A DNA stretch of 64,000 nucleotides from CALEAR01 sp035301485. Lineage in GTDB: Bacteria > Pseudomonadota > Gammaproteobacteria > Pseudomonadales > Alcanivoracaceae. The first letter of the stretch is position 1. Every line of letters begins with the position of its first letter. The position numbers and the translations under genes were made by a program. Shown in pieces: positions 26,994-35,556 of the stretch. Under the pieces are notes generated by a model. The model saw only the letters and a program-made list of their open reading frames with translations, was not told the origin of the DNA and ran no database searches. The stretch lies in NCBI GenBank assembly GCA_035301485.1, contig DATGUF010000034.1:1-64000 (forward strand), written 5' to 3'.

Positions 26994-28334
26994 TTACATG
27001 TAGCGCGCTAACATCCCATAACCTAGCGCTGCATCATCCAAGCCTTCAAAGCGCGGTATACGCACACGGTAACCCGAGCCAGGCGCTTCCGTTACCTTCT
27101 CGCCTTTATCGCTCTCCATCACTTCTAAAGTAAAGCGACGGTTACCCTTCGGCGTCATGAGCAACACTTCGTCATTCAGCTCAAAACGGTTTTTCACATC
27201 TAAATAAATCCAACGATCATCCGCTTCTAGCACTTCACCCACTAACTGCTGGCTACCCAATTTGGAAGTGCCCTGTTCGTAGGTTTGATATTCCTCTGGA
27301 CGGTGACGGCGGAAAAAACCTTCCGTGTAACCACGGTTAGACATAGCCTCTAATTCGTCCATCAGCCCCATGTCGAACTCACGCCCTGCCACGGCATCAT
27401 CAATTGCACGGCGATACACTTGCGCAGTACGGGCAGCGTAGTACACGGACTTAGTACGGCCTTCAATTTTCAGTGAATGCACGCCCATTTCTGTAAGCGC
27501 CTTTACGTGTTGCACCGCACGCAGATCGCGGGAGTTCATGATGTAAGTGCCGTGCTCATCTTCATGCATAGCAATGGTGCCACGCGGATCGTTAGGCTCT
27601 TTCAACAAAATAGTGCGTGGCTCAGGAGGCACTAGCTCTTGCGTCACGGGAATTTCCACTCGGCTAGTGGACACCACATCGCCGGTATCGTCCACACGGC
27701 TTTCTAGTGGCTTATAATTCCAGCGGCAAGCATTCGTACAAGCACCCTGGTTTGCATCACGGTGGTTCATGTAGCCCGATAATAGGCAACGGCCTGAATA
27801 CGCCATGCATAGCGCACCATGCACAAACACTTCTATTTCCATTTCCGGCACTTTTTCACGGATAGCGCGCACTTCTTCAAGGCCTAGCTCACGAGATAAA
27901 ATTACACGCTTAAGGCCCATGTTGTGCCAAAACTTCACTGTGGCATAGTTCACAGCGTTAGCTTGCACCGATAAATGCACTTCAAGATCAGGCCAACGTT
28001 CACGCACCATCATAATCAAGCCTGGGTCGGCCATAATGATGGCATCCGGCCCTGCTTCCACAATGGGCTCTAAATCGCGCAGGTAAGAACGAACCTTATC
28101 GTTATGCGGGCTAACGTTAGAGGTTAAATAAAACTTTTTACCACGGCTTTGCGCCGCCTGAATACCTTCCGCCAATGCCTCTGCATTTTTGAAAGAGTTA
28201 TTCCGCACACGCAAAGAGTAGCGTGGCTGCCCCGCATAGACAGCATCAGCACCGTAAGCGATAGCGTACTCAAGATGTTTAAGCGTGCCTGCTGGAGACA
28301 GTAACTCGGGCACAAAAGGTGAACTATTAGACAT
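26994..28334 (-). CDS. trhP: Prephenate-dependent tRNA uridine-34 hydroxylase TrhP (peptidase U32 family)
   Basis: Makes 5-hydroxyuridine at tRNA wobble position 34. The 446-residue U32-family protein has PELLSPAGTLKHLEYAIAYG and the long conserved YAGQPRYSLRVRNN. VEVFVHGALCMAYSGRCLLSGY near residue 175, with its Cys-rich continuation NQGACTNACRW, suits iron-sulfur binding, and GVHSLKIEGRTKS lies near residue 300. It matches E. coli YegQ along its length. The ATG at 28334 is preferred; in-frame ATGs at 28355 and 28379 are alternatives. A GGGGCC/GGCCCC hairpin (26953-26977) follows its stop. Confidence 0.92.
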   Translation of the reverse strand: MSNSSPFVPELLSPAGTLKHLEYAIAYGADAVYAGQPRYSLRVRNNSFKNAEALAEGIQAAQSRGKKFYLTSNVSPHNDKVRSYLRDLEPIVEAGPDAIIMADPGLIMMVRERWPDLEVHLSVQANAVNYATVKFWHNMGLKRVILSRELGLEEVRAIREKVPEMEIEVFVHGALCMAYSGRCLLSGYMNHRDANQGACTNACRWNYKPLESRVDDTGDVVSTSRVEIPVTQELVPPEPRTILLKEPNDPRGTIAMHEDEHGTYIMNSRDLRAVQHVKALTEMGVHSLKIEGRTKSVYYAARTAQVYRRAIDDAVAGREFDMGLMDELEAMSNRGYTEGFFRRHRPEEYQTYEQGTSKLGSQQLVGEVLEADDRWIYLDVKNRFELNDEVLLMTPKGNRRFTLEVMESDKGEKVTEAPGSGYRVRIPRFEGLDDAALGYGMLARYM

Positions 28335-28605
28335 GGTTTTCTCTGCAGTATTCATAAGTGGGGGCATGATACCAAACAATGCGCCAGATACCTCATAGTC
28401 AGTGTATTTTCTTTTTATCGGGTGGCGCTATGCATGCCTTTCATGCTCTTCAAACATCAATCACATATAACACATAGCTATAAGCATTTGAAAACATATT
28501 CTTATCAAGCATCTTTAATAATTTTCGCTGGCTGTTAGTATCTAATGCATTCGCAGCATTTTCTTGATAACAATTCTGTTATGGCACAACAAAATAGGTA
28601 AGAAA

Positions 28606-29160
28606 GTGGTAGATACACAAGAATTAAATCGACGCAACAAAGCCTTCGATGGCCTCGACCAAGTATGGCTATTCGGCTATGGCTCGCTCATTTACAAAAC
28701 CGGCTTCCCTTTCTTGGAACGCCGCCCCGCTTACATTAAAGGCTGGAAGCGTAAGTTTTGGCAGGGGTCTCATGATCACCGCGGCACTGTCGCTCAGCCC
28801 GGCCGTGTTGTAACACTTATTGAAGAAGCAGATGCCGAGTGCCACGGCGTTGCTTACCTCATCAGCCGCGAAGTTTTCTCGTATCTTGATCACCGCGAAC
28901 GAAACGGCTACCTACGTTTTTGCACACCGCTCTTCTTTAGCGAAAACGGCGACAGCACAGAGAAAGCCTTAGTGTATGTGGCTACGCCTGACAACGCCGC
29001 CTACTTAGGGCCCGCTAGCGAGCTTGAAATAGCACGCCACATTGCACATTGCCATGGCGGCAGCGGCCCAAACCGCGATTACTTGCTTAACTTGCAAGCC
29101 GCTTTGAATGCCATGGGCACACCCGACCCACATGTGGATCGCATAGCACAATACCTATAG
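28606..29160 (+). CDS. ChaC-type glutathione-specific gamma-glutamylcyclotransferase
   Basis: Cleaves glutathione to 5-oxoproline and Cys-Gly. The 184-residue protein has the family FGYGSLIYKTGFPF motif near residue 23, KRKFWQGSHDHRGT near residue 53, GRVVTLIEE, and the catalytic-Glu region around YLDHRERNGY. No ATG is near; a GTG at 28606 follows AGGTAAG at about 7 bases, while a TTG at 28564 in the same frame has no ribosome binding site. It is divergent from trhP across 270 bases. Confidence 0.88.
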   Translation: MVDTQELNRRNKAFDGLDQVWLFGYGSLIYKTGFPFLERRPAYIKGWKRKFWQGSHDHRGTVAQPGRVVTLIEEADAECHGVAYLISREVFSYLDHRERNGYLRFCTPLFFSENGDSTEKALVYVATPDNAAYLGPASELEIARHIAHCHGGSGPNRDYLLNLQAALNAMGTPDPHVDRIAQYL

Positions 29161-29176
29161 TGCTACTCTCACCTCT

Positions 29177-29208
29177 AAATACCCCAACTCACCTTGGGGT
29201 ATTTTTTT
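29177..29208 (+). terminator. Terminator after the ChaC-type gene
   Basis: AAATACCCCAA and TTGGGGTATTT form an 11-bp stem with a 6-base loop followed by a T-run. Confidence 0.9.
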
Positions 29209-29228
29209 GCCTGCATAAACACTAGGCA

Positions 29229-29261
29229 TAAAAAAAGCGCGCCTTGTGGGCGCGCTTTTTT
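29229..29261 (-). terminator. Terminator after aceA
   Basis: AAAAAAGCGCGCC and GGCGCGCTTTTTT flank a 5-base loop; read on the minus strand it lies 23 bases past the aceA stop. Confidence 0.88.
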
Positions 29262-29283
29262 CGAGCTTAGTTAGACAAATCGA

Positions 29284-30879
29284 TTAGATGTTGTCGAACT
29301 GAGTCATGGTGTTGTCTTCACCAGCTGCTTTAAGTGCAGCTTCACCATGGAAGTACTCTTTGTGGTCGTCACCGATGTCAGAACCAGCCATAGCTTGGTG
29401 TCTAACAGTAGCGATGTTACGACGGATTTCTTTACGCTGTACGTCGCGAGCGTAGCGCAACATACCTTCTTCACCGAAGTAACCTTCTACTAGCTCATCA
29501 GTGGATAGAGCAGCAGTGTGGTAGGTCGGTAGTGTTACTAAGTGGTGGAATACACCCGCTTCAGCAGCAGCGCGACGCTGGAATTCTTGTGCAGCTACGT
29601 CAGCAGCATCACATAGCTCTGTACCGTCGTACTCAGCAGCCATTAGGCGGTCGCGGTCGTACGCAGATACGTCTTTACCTTCTTCAACCCACTGGTCGTA
29701 GGTTTGCTGACGGAAGTTTAGAGTCCAGTTGAAGCTTGGGCTGTTGTTGTAAACAAGCTTAGCTGAAGGCTCTTCTGCACGGATGCGGTCAACCATCTCT
29801 TTAATGTGAGCAACGTCTGGAGTAGGTGTTTCAATCCAGAGTAGGTCTGCACCGTTACGGATAGAAGTAATACCGTCAAGAACAACACGGTCGATGTTGG
29901 TTTCTTTACGGAACTCGAACAAGTTGCTTGGTAGACGGTTAGGCTTGATAAGCTTGCCGCCTGTCTTAACAAGTAGCTCACCGTTCTTAACAGTAGAAGC
30001 ATCAGTTACTTCTTCGCCTGCTAGGAAGGAGTTGTACTGGTCACCTAGGTCGCCTTCTTCTTCAGAGTAAGCGATCTGCTTGGTGAGGCCCGCACCTTCA
30101 GAGTCAGTACGTGCAACGATAATACCGTTTTCAACGCCTAGCTCTAGGAATGCGTAACGAATAGCTTTTAGCTTCGCGATGAAGTCAACGTGAGGAACAG
30201 TTACTTTACCGTCCTGGTGACCACACTGCTTCTCGTCAGATACTTGGTTTTCGATCTGAATAGCACAAGCACCTGCTTCGATCATCATCTTAGCTAGTAG
30301 GTAGGTAGCTTCTGCGTTACCAAAACCAGCGTCGATATCAGCGATGATAGGAACAACGTGTGTTTCAAAGCTATCGATTTGATCGATGATTTCAGCTTCT
30401 TTAGCAGAATCACCAGCTGCACGTGCTTCGTCTAACGCGCGGAACATGTGGTTAAGTTCTACAGCGTCAGCTTGCTTTAAGAAATCGTACTGCTCAGCGA
30501 TGAGGCTAGGAACAGCAGTTTTTTCGTGCATGGACTGGTCAGGTAGAGGGCCGAACTTGGAGCGCATTGCGGCTACCATCCAACCAGACATGTAAAGGTA
30601 CTTACGCTCAGTGGTTTTGAAGTATTTTTTAATGGAAACCATTTTCTGCTGAGCAATAAAACCGTGCCAAGTCCCTAGGGACTGGGTGTACTTGCTGTTG
30701 TCAGCATCGTAAGCAGCCATGTCGCGACGCATAATATCTGCGGTGTATTTGGCGATATCTAAACCGGTTTTAAAACGGTTTTGGAGGCGCATGCGAACTA
30801 CTGCTTCAGGCTCAACATCCCAAGTGCCTTTCTCTTTGAGTTCAGCAGCAACCGCTTCAATGTCTTTTAAGTATGACAT
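29284..30879 (-). CDS. aceA: Isocitrate lyase AceA, long form
   Basis: Splits isocitrate to glyoxylate and succinate in the glyoxylate shunt. At 531 residues it is the long form seen in Pseudomonas-like genomes. The active-site motif is KQCGHQDGK near residue 218. Metal-site motifs include PIIADIDAGFGN near residue 178 and VARTDSEGAG near residue 255. The substrate loop NNSPSFNW lies near residue 378. AGGAA precedes the ATG. No malate synthase is in the window. The upstream gap has two inverted repeats that may be operators. Confidence 0.95.
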   Translation of the reverse strand: MSYLKDIEAVAAELKEKGTWDVEPEAVVRMRLQNRFKTGLDIAKYTADIMRRDMAAYDADNSKYTQSLGTWHGFIAQQKMVSIKKYFKTTERKYLYMSGWMVAAMRSKFGPLPDQSMHEKTAVPSLIAEQYDFLKQADAVELNHMFRALDEARAAGDSAKEAEIIDQIDSFETHVVPIIADIDAGFGNAEATYLLAKMMIEAGACAIQIENQVSDEKQCGHQDGKVTVPHVDFIAKLKAIRYAFLELGVENGIIVARTDSEGAGLTKQIAYSEEEGDLGDQYNSFLAGEEVTDASTVKNGELLVKTGGKLIKPNRLPSNLFEFRKETNIDRVVLDGITSIRNGADLLWIETPTPDVAHIKEMVDRIRAEEPSAKLVYNNSPSFNWTLNFRQQTYDQWVEEGKDVSAYDRDRLMAAEYDGTELCDAADVAAQEFQRRAAAEAGVFHHLVTLPTYHTAALSTDELVEGYFGEEGMLRYARDVQRKEIRRNIATVRHQAMAGSDIGDDHKEYFHGEAALKAAGEDNTMTQFDNI

Positions 30880-30992
30880 GGTCAGTTCCTATAAATTAGT
30901 TAATGAACACAACGGCTTTGTGATACACAAGAAGTGAACATAAAACACTCCATGCCGTTGCGGGGAGGTAGTTTAACTCATCTTGGTTATTT

Positions 30993-31010
30993 ATGAAGTC
31001 AATACTTCAT
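30993..31010. promoter_or_regulatory. Inverted repeat ATGAAGT-N4-ACTTCAT, candidate operator
   Basis: Seven-base arms match exactly around CAAT, 114-131 bases before the aceA start. Which regulator would bind is unknown. Confidence 0.4.
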
Positions 31011-31036
31011 ATATTGAACATTCACCGCATGAATAA

Positions 31037-31053
31037 TGCTCGATAAACGAGCA
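31037..31053. promoter_or_regulatory. Inverted repeat TGCTCG-N5-CGAGCA, candidate operator
   Basis: Six-base arms match exactly around ATAAA, 26 bases from the first repeat. It could equally serve aceA or gloC. Confidence 0.35.
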
Positions 31054-31229
31054 AAGTTATGCCCCAAAATGAGCATTTACCCCAGCTTAGTACTTTAAGC
31101 GGGCCGATTATACTATATTCGTGCGAAAAATTCTTGGAGATTTTCACCTAAATCATTGCTCTAGATCAGGCTCAGGTTCTTTTCCCTGTTATACTGCGCT
31201 TACTTTTCACAGCATTTTATTCAAATACT

Positions 31230-31871
31230 ATGATTTACACCCTTGTACCTGTTACCCAATTTCAGCAAAACTGCTCTATCTTGCAGTGCAAACACACCAA
31301 CAAACTCGCTGTGGTGGACCCAGGTGGCGATATAGAAAAAATCCTTGCGGCCATCAAAAAAACCGGGGGTGACGTTGAAAAAATTTTACTCACCCACGCG
31401 CACATCGACCACGTGGGAGCCACCACGGCTCTCGCAGAACAACTGCAAGTGCCCATTATTGGCCCTCATATTGGCGATAAATTTTGGCTAGATATGCTGC
31501 CACAGCAGGCGCAAATGTTCGGTTTTCAAGCAGTGGAAGCCTTTGAGCCACACCAATGGCTCGATGGTGGCGACGTGGTGAGCGTAGGCGATGCACAACT
31601 TGAGGTGCTCCATTGCCCCGGCCATACACCTGGGCACGTGGTGTTTTACCACCGCCCAAGCGCTTTAGCTGCGGTGGGCGATGTGCTCTTTGCTGGCTCT
31701 ATCGGCCGCACCGATTTCCCTCAAGGCAACCACCAACAGCTTATCGCCTCTATTAAAGGCAAACTGTTTCCACTAGGCGACGATGTTAAATTCATTCCTG
31801 GCCATGGCCCCATGTCTGATTTTGGCACCGAACGCCGTACCAACCCATTTGTCAGCGGCCAACACGGCTAA
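31230..31871 (+). CDS. gloC: Metallo-beta-lactamase-fold hydrolase, GloC/YcbL-type glyoxalase II
   Basis: Likely hydrolyses S-lactoylglutathione in methylglyoxal detoxification. The 213-residue single-domain protein has the metal motif THAHIDHVG near residue 53, CPGHTPGHV near residue 129, the bridging Asp in GDVLFAGSIGRTDFP near residue 150, and the last His in FIPGHGPMS near residue 192. It lacks the extra C-terminal domain of GloB, which fits YcbL (GloC). A small lipoprotein gene follows 23 bases later. Confidence 0.9.
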   Translation: MIYTLVPVTQFQQNCSILQCKHTNKLAVVDPGGDIEKILAAIKKTGGDVEKILLTHAHIDHVGATTALAEQLQVPIIGPHIGDKFWLDMLPQQAQMFGFQAVEAFEPHQWLDGGDVVSVGDAQLEVLHCPGHTPGHVVFYHRPSALAAVGDVLFAGSIGRTDFPQGNHQQLIASIKGKLFPLGDDVKFIPGHGPMSDFGTERRTNPFVSGQHG

Positions 31872-31894
31872 CCACCCAACTAAGGTATCTGCCC

Positions 31895-32536
31895 ATGTTT
31901 AGAATTATCCTCGCTAGCTTCATCGCTTTATTACTATCAGCCTGTGCCACCACGCCTGAAGTGCAGCACCTTTACGATGGCCCCCAAAAACCAGCCAGCC
32001 AACTGCTAACACTCACCATTCCCACCCAAATAGAAGTGCTCTCTATCAATGAGCAAGCCCTCGCAGGTTCAGCGTCACAGTTTTTAGGTGGCGCCAAGCA
32101 AACATTGCTGCTTAACCCAGGCGAGTACACCGTTACCGGCTATTACAAAGAACTGTGGCTAGACAACACCGACAACCACTATATGGTGCGCTCACAGCCA
32201 GTGGATTTTCTTGTGAAAGGCCAAGCGGGCGAAAAAGTAGCTATCGATTACGAGCACCCCACCCATACGGAAGGCGCTAAAGCCCTAGCGAAAGATTTCC
32301 AAGGCTGGGCAATAAACCTCAACACCAACGTGAAAACGCCCTCGCAAAGCAGCACGCAAAAACGCCCAAACATCTTTGCTAGCAACAACGCACCCGCGGC
32401 GCCCGCGCCAGCTAAAAGCATTGAACCTATAGCGAGCAGCGAAGATAACACCCAGCTTTTACCCCTGATGAAAGCTTACTGGCGCGAAGCTACTGCCGCC
32501 GAAAAACGTGAATTCTTACAATGGATTAGCGAATAA
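31895..32536 (+). CDS. DUF2057 family lipoprotein
   Basis: A 213-residue exported protein with a lipobox (LLLSAC) after a short signal peptide, so it is probably lipidated at Cys 16. The family region includes IEVLSINEQALAG, LNPGEYTVTGYYKEL and QPVDFLVKGQAGEKVAIDY. A Pro/Ala-rich linker around residues 150-180 precedes a helical tail ending in REFLQWISE. DUF2057 (YccT-like) function is poorly known. A strong hairpin follows. Confidence 0.8.
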   Translation: MFRIILASFIALLLSACATTPEVQHLYDGPQKPASQLLTLTIPTQIEVLSINEQALAGSASQFLGGAKQTLLLNPGEYTVTGYYKELWLDNTDNHYMVRSQPVDFLVKGQAGEKVAIDYEHPTHTEGAKALAKDFQGWAINLNTNVKTPSQSSTQKRPNIFASNNAPAAPAPAKSIEPIASSEDNTQLLPLMKAYWREATAAEKREFLQWISE

Positions 32537-32542
32537 CCCCCA

Positions 32543-32576
32543 CACGCTAGCCAGCCCCTAAAGACTGGCTAGCGTG
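32543..32576 (+). terminator. Hairpin terminator after the DUF2057 gene
   Basis: CACGCTAGCCAG (32543-32554) and CTGGCTAGCGTG (32565-32576) are exact complements around a 10-base loop. Only a short pyrimidine tract (CCTTCT) follows, so termination may be partial. Confidence 0.65.
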
Positions 32577-32653
32577 CCTTCTATGCATATTCCAAACAAT
32601 TATTAGCAACGCATTTGTTATTCTGTAAAATCCTCTTGCTTCTAGGAGGACAC

Positions 32654-33604
32654 ATGCGTTTACTTATTTCATTTCTTAGCTTATTGCTGCTGTTAACATC
32701 GAACGTCGTTGCAGCCGCACCGCAAGCCCTGCTTAATTCCCACGAACTCGTGGCACTGCTCGATAGCGGCAGCGTGCAACCCATCGACATACGTAGCCCA
32801 GAGGCTTATGCAGCGGGCCACTTGCCGCAAGCTATATCTGCCCCTTACGCACAATGGCGCGGCCCAGCACACAACCCTGGCGAACTGCCCGACACCGAAG
32901 CGCTGCAAGCTTTTGTGCGCCAACTAGGCCTAACGCCTGAACAACATTTATTGGTGTATTCCAGTGGTGCCGATGAAACCGATTTTGGCGCCGCGGCACG
33001 GGTATATTGGACACTCAAATACCTAGGCTTCACACGCCTCAGCGTGCTGAATGGTGGTTACAAATACTGGTCTCAACAAGCGTCACGCCCTGTTGATAAC
33101 AGCGCCCATCAACTACCAAGCAGCCACACCAACATCCAAGTGCAGCCACACCTCGCCGTGTTTAAAGACGAGCTCATCAGCAAAATTGAAGGTAACGAAA
33201 CCGGCTACCAGTTGCTTGATGCGCGGCCGGCTTTATTCTTTCAAGGCCGCATGAAAGCCCCCACTGCTAGCACACCAGGCACTATCGCAGGCGCAGAAAA
33301 CTTACCGTTCCAACAATGGTTTGTGGAAGGCGAAACCTTGGTATTACCCGCTAGCGACATCAAAGCGCTCGTGGCCGAACAAGGGTTAGACCAAGCCCAG
33401 GAAACGCTGTCTTTCTGCAACACAGGCCACTGGGCAGCCACCAACTGGTTTGTGCTATCGGAATTGGCCGAGTTGGATAACGTTCGCCTATACCCCGCCT
33501 CACTGGCTGAGTGGACGCAAAGCGAAGAGGCACTGCCCATGGAAAACACCCCTAGCCGTGCCGAACAAATACGGTCGCAATTTAAACAACTGCTGAAGAA
33601 ATAA
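32654..33604 (+). CDS. Periplasmic two-domain rhodanese (sulfurtransferase)
   Basis: The 316-residue protein has a signal peptide (MRLLISFLSLLLLLTS, cleavage near VVAAA) and two rhodanese domains. Domain 1 (residues about 25-140) has VYSSGADETDFGAAARVYW where active rhodaneses carry a Cys loop, so it looks inactive. Domain 2 keeps the catalytic Cys in SFCNTGHWAATNWF near residue 257. An excellent AGGAGG precedes the ATG at 32654. A YeeE/YedE sulfur-compound transporter starts one base after its stop, so the pair probably handles thiosulfate or sulfane sulfur. Confidence 0.88.
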   Translation: MRLLISFLSLLLLLTSNVVAAAPQALLNSHELVALLDSGSVQPIDIRSPEAYAAGHLPQAISAPYAQWRGPAHNPGELPDTEALQAFVRQLGLTPEQHLLVYSSGADETDFGAAARVYWTLKYLGFTRLSVLNGGYKYWSQQASRPVDNSAHQLPSSHTNIQVQPHLAVFKDELISKIEGNETGYQLLDARPALFFQGRMKAPTASTPGTIAGAENLPFQQWFVEGETLVLPASDIKALVAEQGLDQAQETLSFCNTGHWAATNWFVLSELAELDNVRLYPASLAEWTQSEEALPMENTPSRAEQIRSQFKQLLKK

Positions 33605-33605
33605 T

Positions 33606-34700
33606 ATGACAAAGAATCGTAGCGGCCTCATCCTCGGCCTCGTTGCTTTTACTGGTTTTTTATTTTGGTTTGTTTCAGTGCGCCAAAGCCTGCTCTTCCT
33701 CGTGGGCATTGGGTTTGGCTTAGTGCTCGCAGGCATGCGCTTTGGCTTCACCACCGGGTGGCGCAACCTCATCGAAAAACGCGACCCAAGTGGCGTGTTC
33801 GCACAACTATTATTACTGGCTGTGGCAGCGGCCATTAGCTTGCCATTACTAGCTGCTTACCCAGGCGAACTAAGCGCCGCATTAGGGCCACCGAGTATTA
33901 GCTTACTGGTTGGCGCACTGGTGTTCGGGGCTACCATGCAAGTGGCCGACGGTTGTGGCTCTGGCACCTTGTATAAAGCCGGCCTCGGCATTCCTTTAAA
34001 CATGGCTATTTTGCCCATGTTTGCCTTAGGCAGCTTCTTAGGTTCTGCACACCTAGGTTGGTGGTTAGACCTAGGCACACTGGAGCCTGTTAGCTTGCTC
34101 GACAGCGCCGGCCTCAGCGGTGCCCTCATTAGCACTTTTGTGGGCTTAGCCGTGCTTGCGGCAGCGGCCGCATGGTGGGGCAAACAAAACAATGAACGCA
34201 CCTCCGTGTTCAATAAAACCTTGCTCATCGGTGCTGTGCTGCTCGCTATTTTAGCGGTGCTTAACTTAGTGATTGCGGGGCAACCTTGGGGCATCGTGTA
34301 CGGCTTCGGCCTCTGGGGCGCAAAAGTGGCACAAGCTGCCCACGTGTTTGACCCTAGCACCAACGCCTTTTGGAGCCAGGCCACGCACGCCGCCAACCTT
34401 GATCAAACGGTGTTTTTAGACCTCACCACTATTACCAACCTAGGTATTTTGGCCGGTGCGCTACTGGTTTTTGCCAGCAAATCAGACAAACCCAAAAACA
34501 CGTTAACCAGTAAACAATGGCTAGTGGGCATTATTGCCGGCTTAGTGTTGGGCTATAGCTCGCGCCTTGCTTTTGGTTGTAACGTTGGCGCCATGGTGAG
34601 CGGTGTTTCCACCGGTAGCTTGCATGGTTGGATTTGGATAGTGCTAGCTTTTATCGGCTCGTTTTTCGGGCTACGCATTCGCAAACGGTATGGGTATTAA
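33606..34700 (+). CDS. YeeE/YedE family sulfur-compound transporter
   Basis: A 364-residue membrane protein with about ten hydrophobic segments. It carries the two conserved Cys motifs of the TsuA-like family, ADGCGSGTLYK near residue 118 and AFGCNVGAMVSGVSTGSLHGW near residue 325, which relay thiosulfate across the membrane in TsuA. The upstream rhodanese supports a sulfur role. The downstream small membrane protein begins one base past its stop. Confidence 0.88.
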   Translation: MTKNRSGLILGLVAFTGFLFWFVSVRQSLLFLVGIGFGLVLAGMRFGFTTGWRNLIEKRDPSGVFAQLLLLAVAAAISLPLLAAYPGELSAALGPPSISLLVGALVFGATMQVADGCGSGTLYKAGLGIPLNMAILPMFALGSFLGSAHLGWWLDLGTLEPVSLLDSAGLSGALISTFVGLAVLAAAAAWWGKQNNERTSVFNKTLLIGAVLLAILAVLNLVIAGQPWGIVYGFGLWGAKVAQAAHVFDPSTNAFWSQATHAANLDQTVFLDLTTITNLGILAGALLVFASKSDKPKNTLTSKQWLVGIIAGLVLGYSSRLAFGCNVGAMVSGVSTGSLHGWIWIVLAFIGSFFGLRIRKRYGY

Positions 34701-34701
34701 T

Positions 34702-34875
34702 ATGGCCATTAAAAACAAAGCACGCATTGGCGTATTCTGGTTCGTGCTCATTGCTTTTTTTGTATGGGATTGGCAACACTCCAAACCCGTTAACTTGCGC
34801 CTAGAACCCCCTATTATCGCCATCGGCTCGGGCCAAGCGCCCAGCGGCGGGCATTGCGCCAGCTTCGCAAAATAG
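34702..34875 (+). CDS. Small single-pass membrane protein in the sulfur operon
   Basis: A 57-residue frame begins at ATG 34702 directly after the transporter stop. It has a basic start, one membrane segment (RIGVFWFVLIAFFVWDW) and a short tail with GSGQAPSGGHCAS holding a single Cys. Position and composition support a real gene; I do not recognise the family. An in-frame ATG 12 bases upstream, inside the transporter gene, is an alternative start. Confidence 0.55.
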   Translation: MAIKNKARIGVFWFVLIAFFVWDWQHSKPVNLRLEPPIIAIGSGQAPSGGHCASFAK

Positions 34876-34890
34876 CACCCGTGCCACAGG

Positions 34891-35556
34891 TTATGCCTGT
34901 GGCACCTCCGCCATCTCTTGCCATAAAGCACGAGGAAAATGGCTCGCCACATAACGCTGCAAATAGCCGCATGTATCTTCAGCAATCGTGCTATCCGCAC
35001 TGTCGTGGTAGCGATTAAACAACACCATGGCCACCTCCATACCTCGCTGCTGCAGCGCCTCTAAGCTGAGCAAAGTGTGGTTAATGCTGCCTAGCCGCCC
35101 CGATGTCACTAAAATCACTGGATAAGCTTGTGCTGCCACCACATCGGCTAACAACACATTGTCGTCAAGTGGCACCAACAACCCGCCGGCACCCTCCACT
35201 AACACTACATCATAGCGTTCTGCCAACGTGTTCGTGGCCGCTACTATCTCTTCCACGGGCACTGCTCGGCCTTCTAGTGCTGCGGCTAAATGAGGCGAAG
35301 CGGGGTAAGCAAACACGGCTGGCTCGGTTAAACCTGTACCGTCCTCTGGCAGAGGCGGCACGCCCATGAGGGCTCGGTGCACCGCTATATCACTGTTTTC
35401 ATGGCCGCCCGTTTGCACAAACTTCTGCGTAATCACGCTCTGGCCCTGTTGCAGCAACTGCTTAGCTAGCCACCCTGTGGCAATGGTTTTGCCCACATCG
35501 GTATCAATGCCCGTAACGAAGTAGGTGCCCGCAGCCAAGGCTATCGGCGCCGTCAT
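34891..35556 (-). CDS. bioD: Dethiobiotin synthetase BioD
   Basis: Closes the ureido ring of dethiobiotin using CO2 and ATP. The 221-residue protein has the P-loop FVTGIDTDVGKTIATGW near residue 12, the Lys-containing FVQTGG, VLVEGAGGLLVPLDD near residue 120, and a later LVTSGRLGSINHTLLS. The ATG at 35556 lies within an ATGA overlap with the bioF stop. It is the last gene of bioA-bioF-bioD; no bioB, bioC or bioH is in the window. Confidence 0.93.
   Translation of the reverse strand: MTAPIALAAGTYFVTGIDTDVGKTIATGWLAKQLLQQGQSVITQKFVQTGGHENSDIAVHRALMGVPPLPEDGTGLTEPAVFAYPASPHLAAALEGRAVPVEEIVAATNTLAERYDVVLVEGAGGLLVPLDDNVLLADVVAAQAYPVILVTSGRLGSINHTLLSLEALQQRGMEVAMVLFNRYHDSADSTIAEDTCGYLQRYVASHFPRALWQEMAEVPQA

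Larger units (their letters stand above)
30880..31229. other. 350-base divergent regulatory gap (aceA / gloC)
   Basis: No gene is visible here. It must hold the promoters of both divergent genes. Two perfect inverted repeats (30993-31010 and 31037-31053) are the only clear structures. A TATACTGCG-type -10 candidate lies near 31190 ahead of gloC. Confidence 0.6.
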
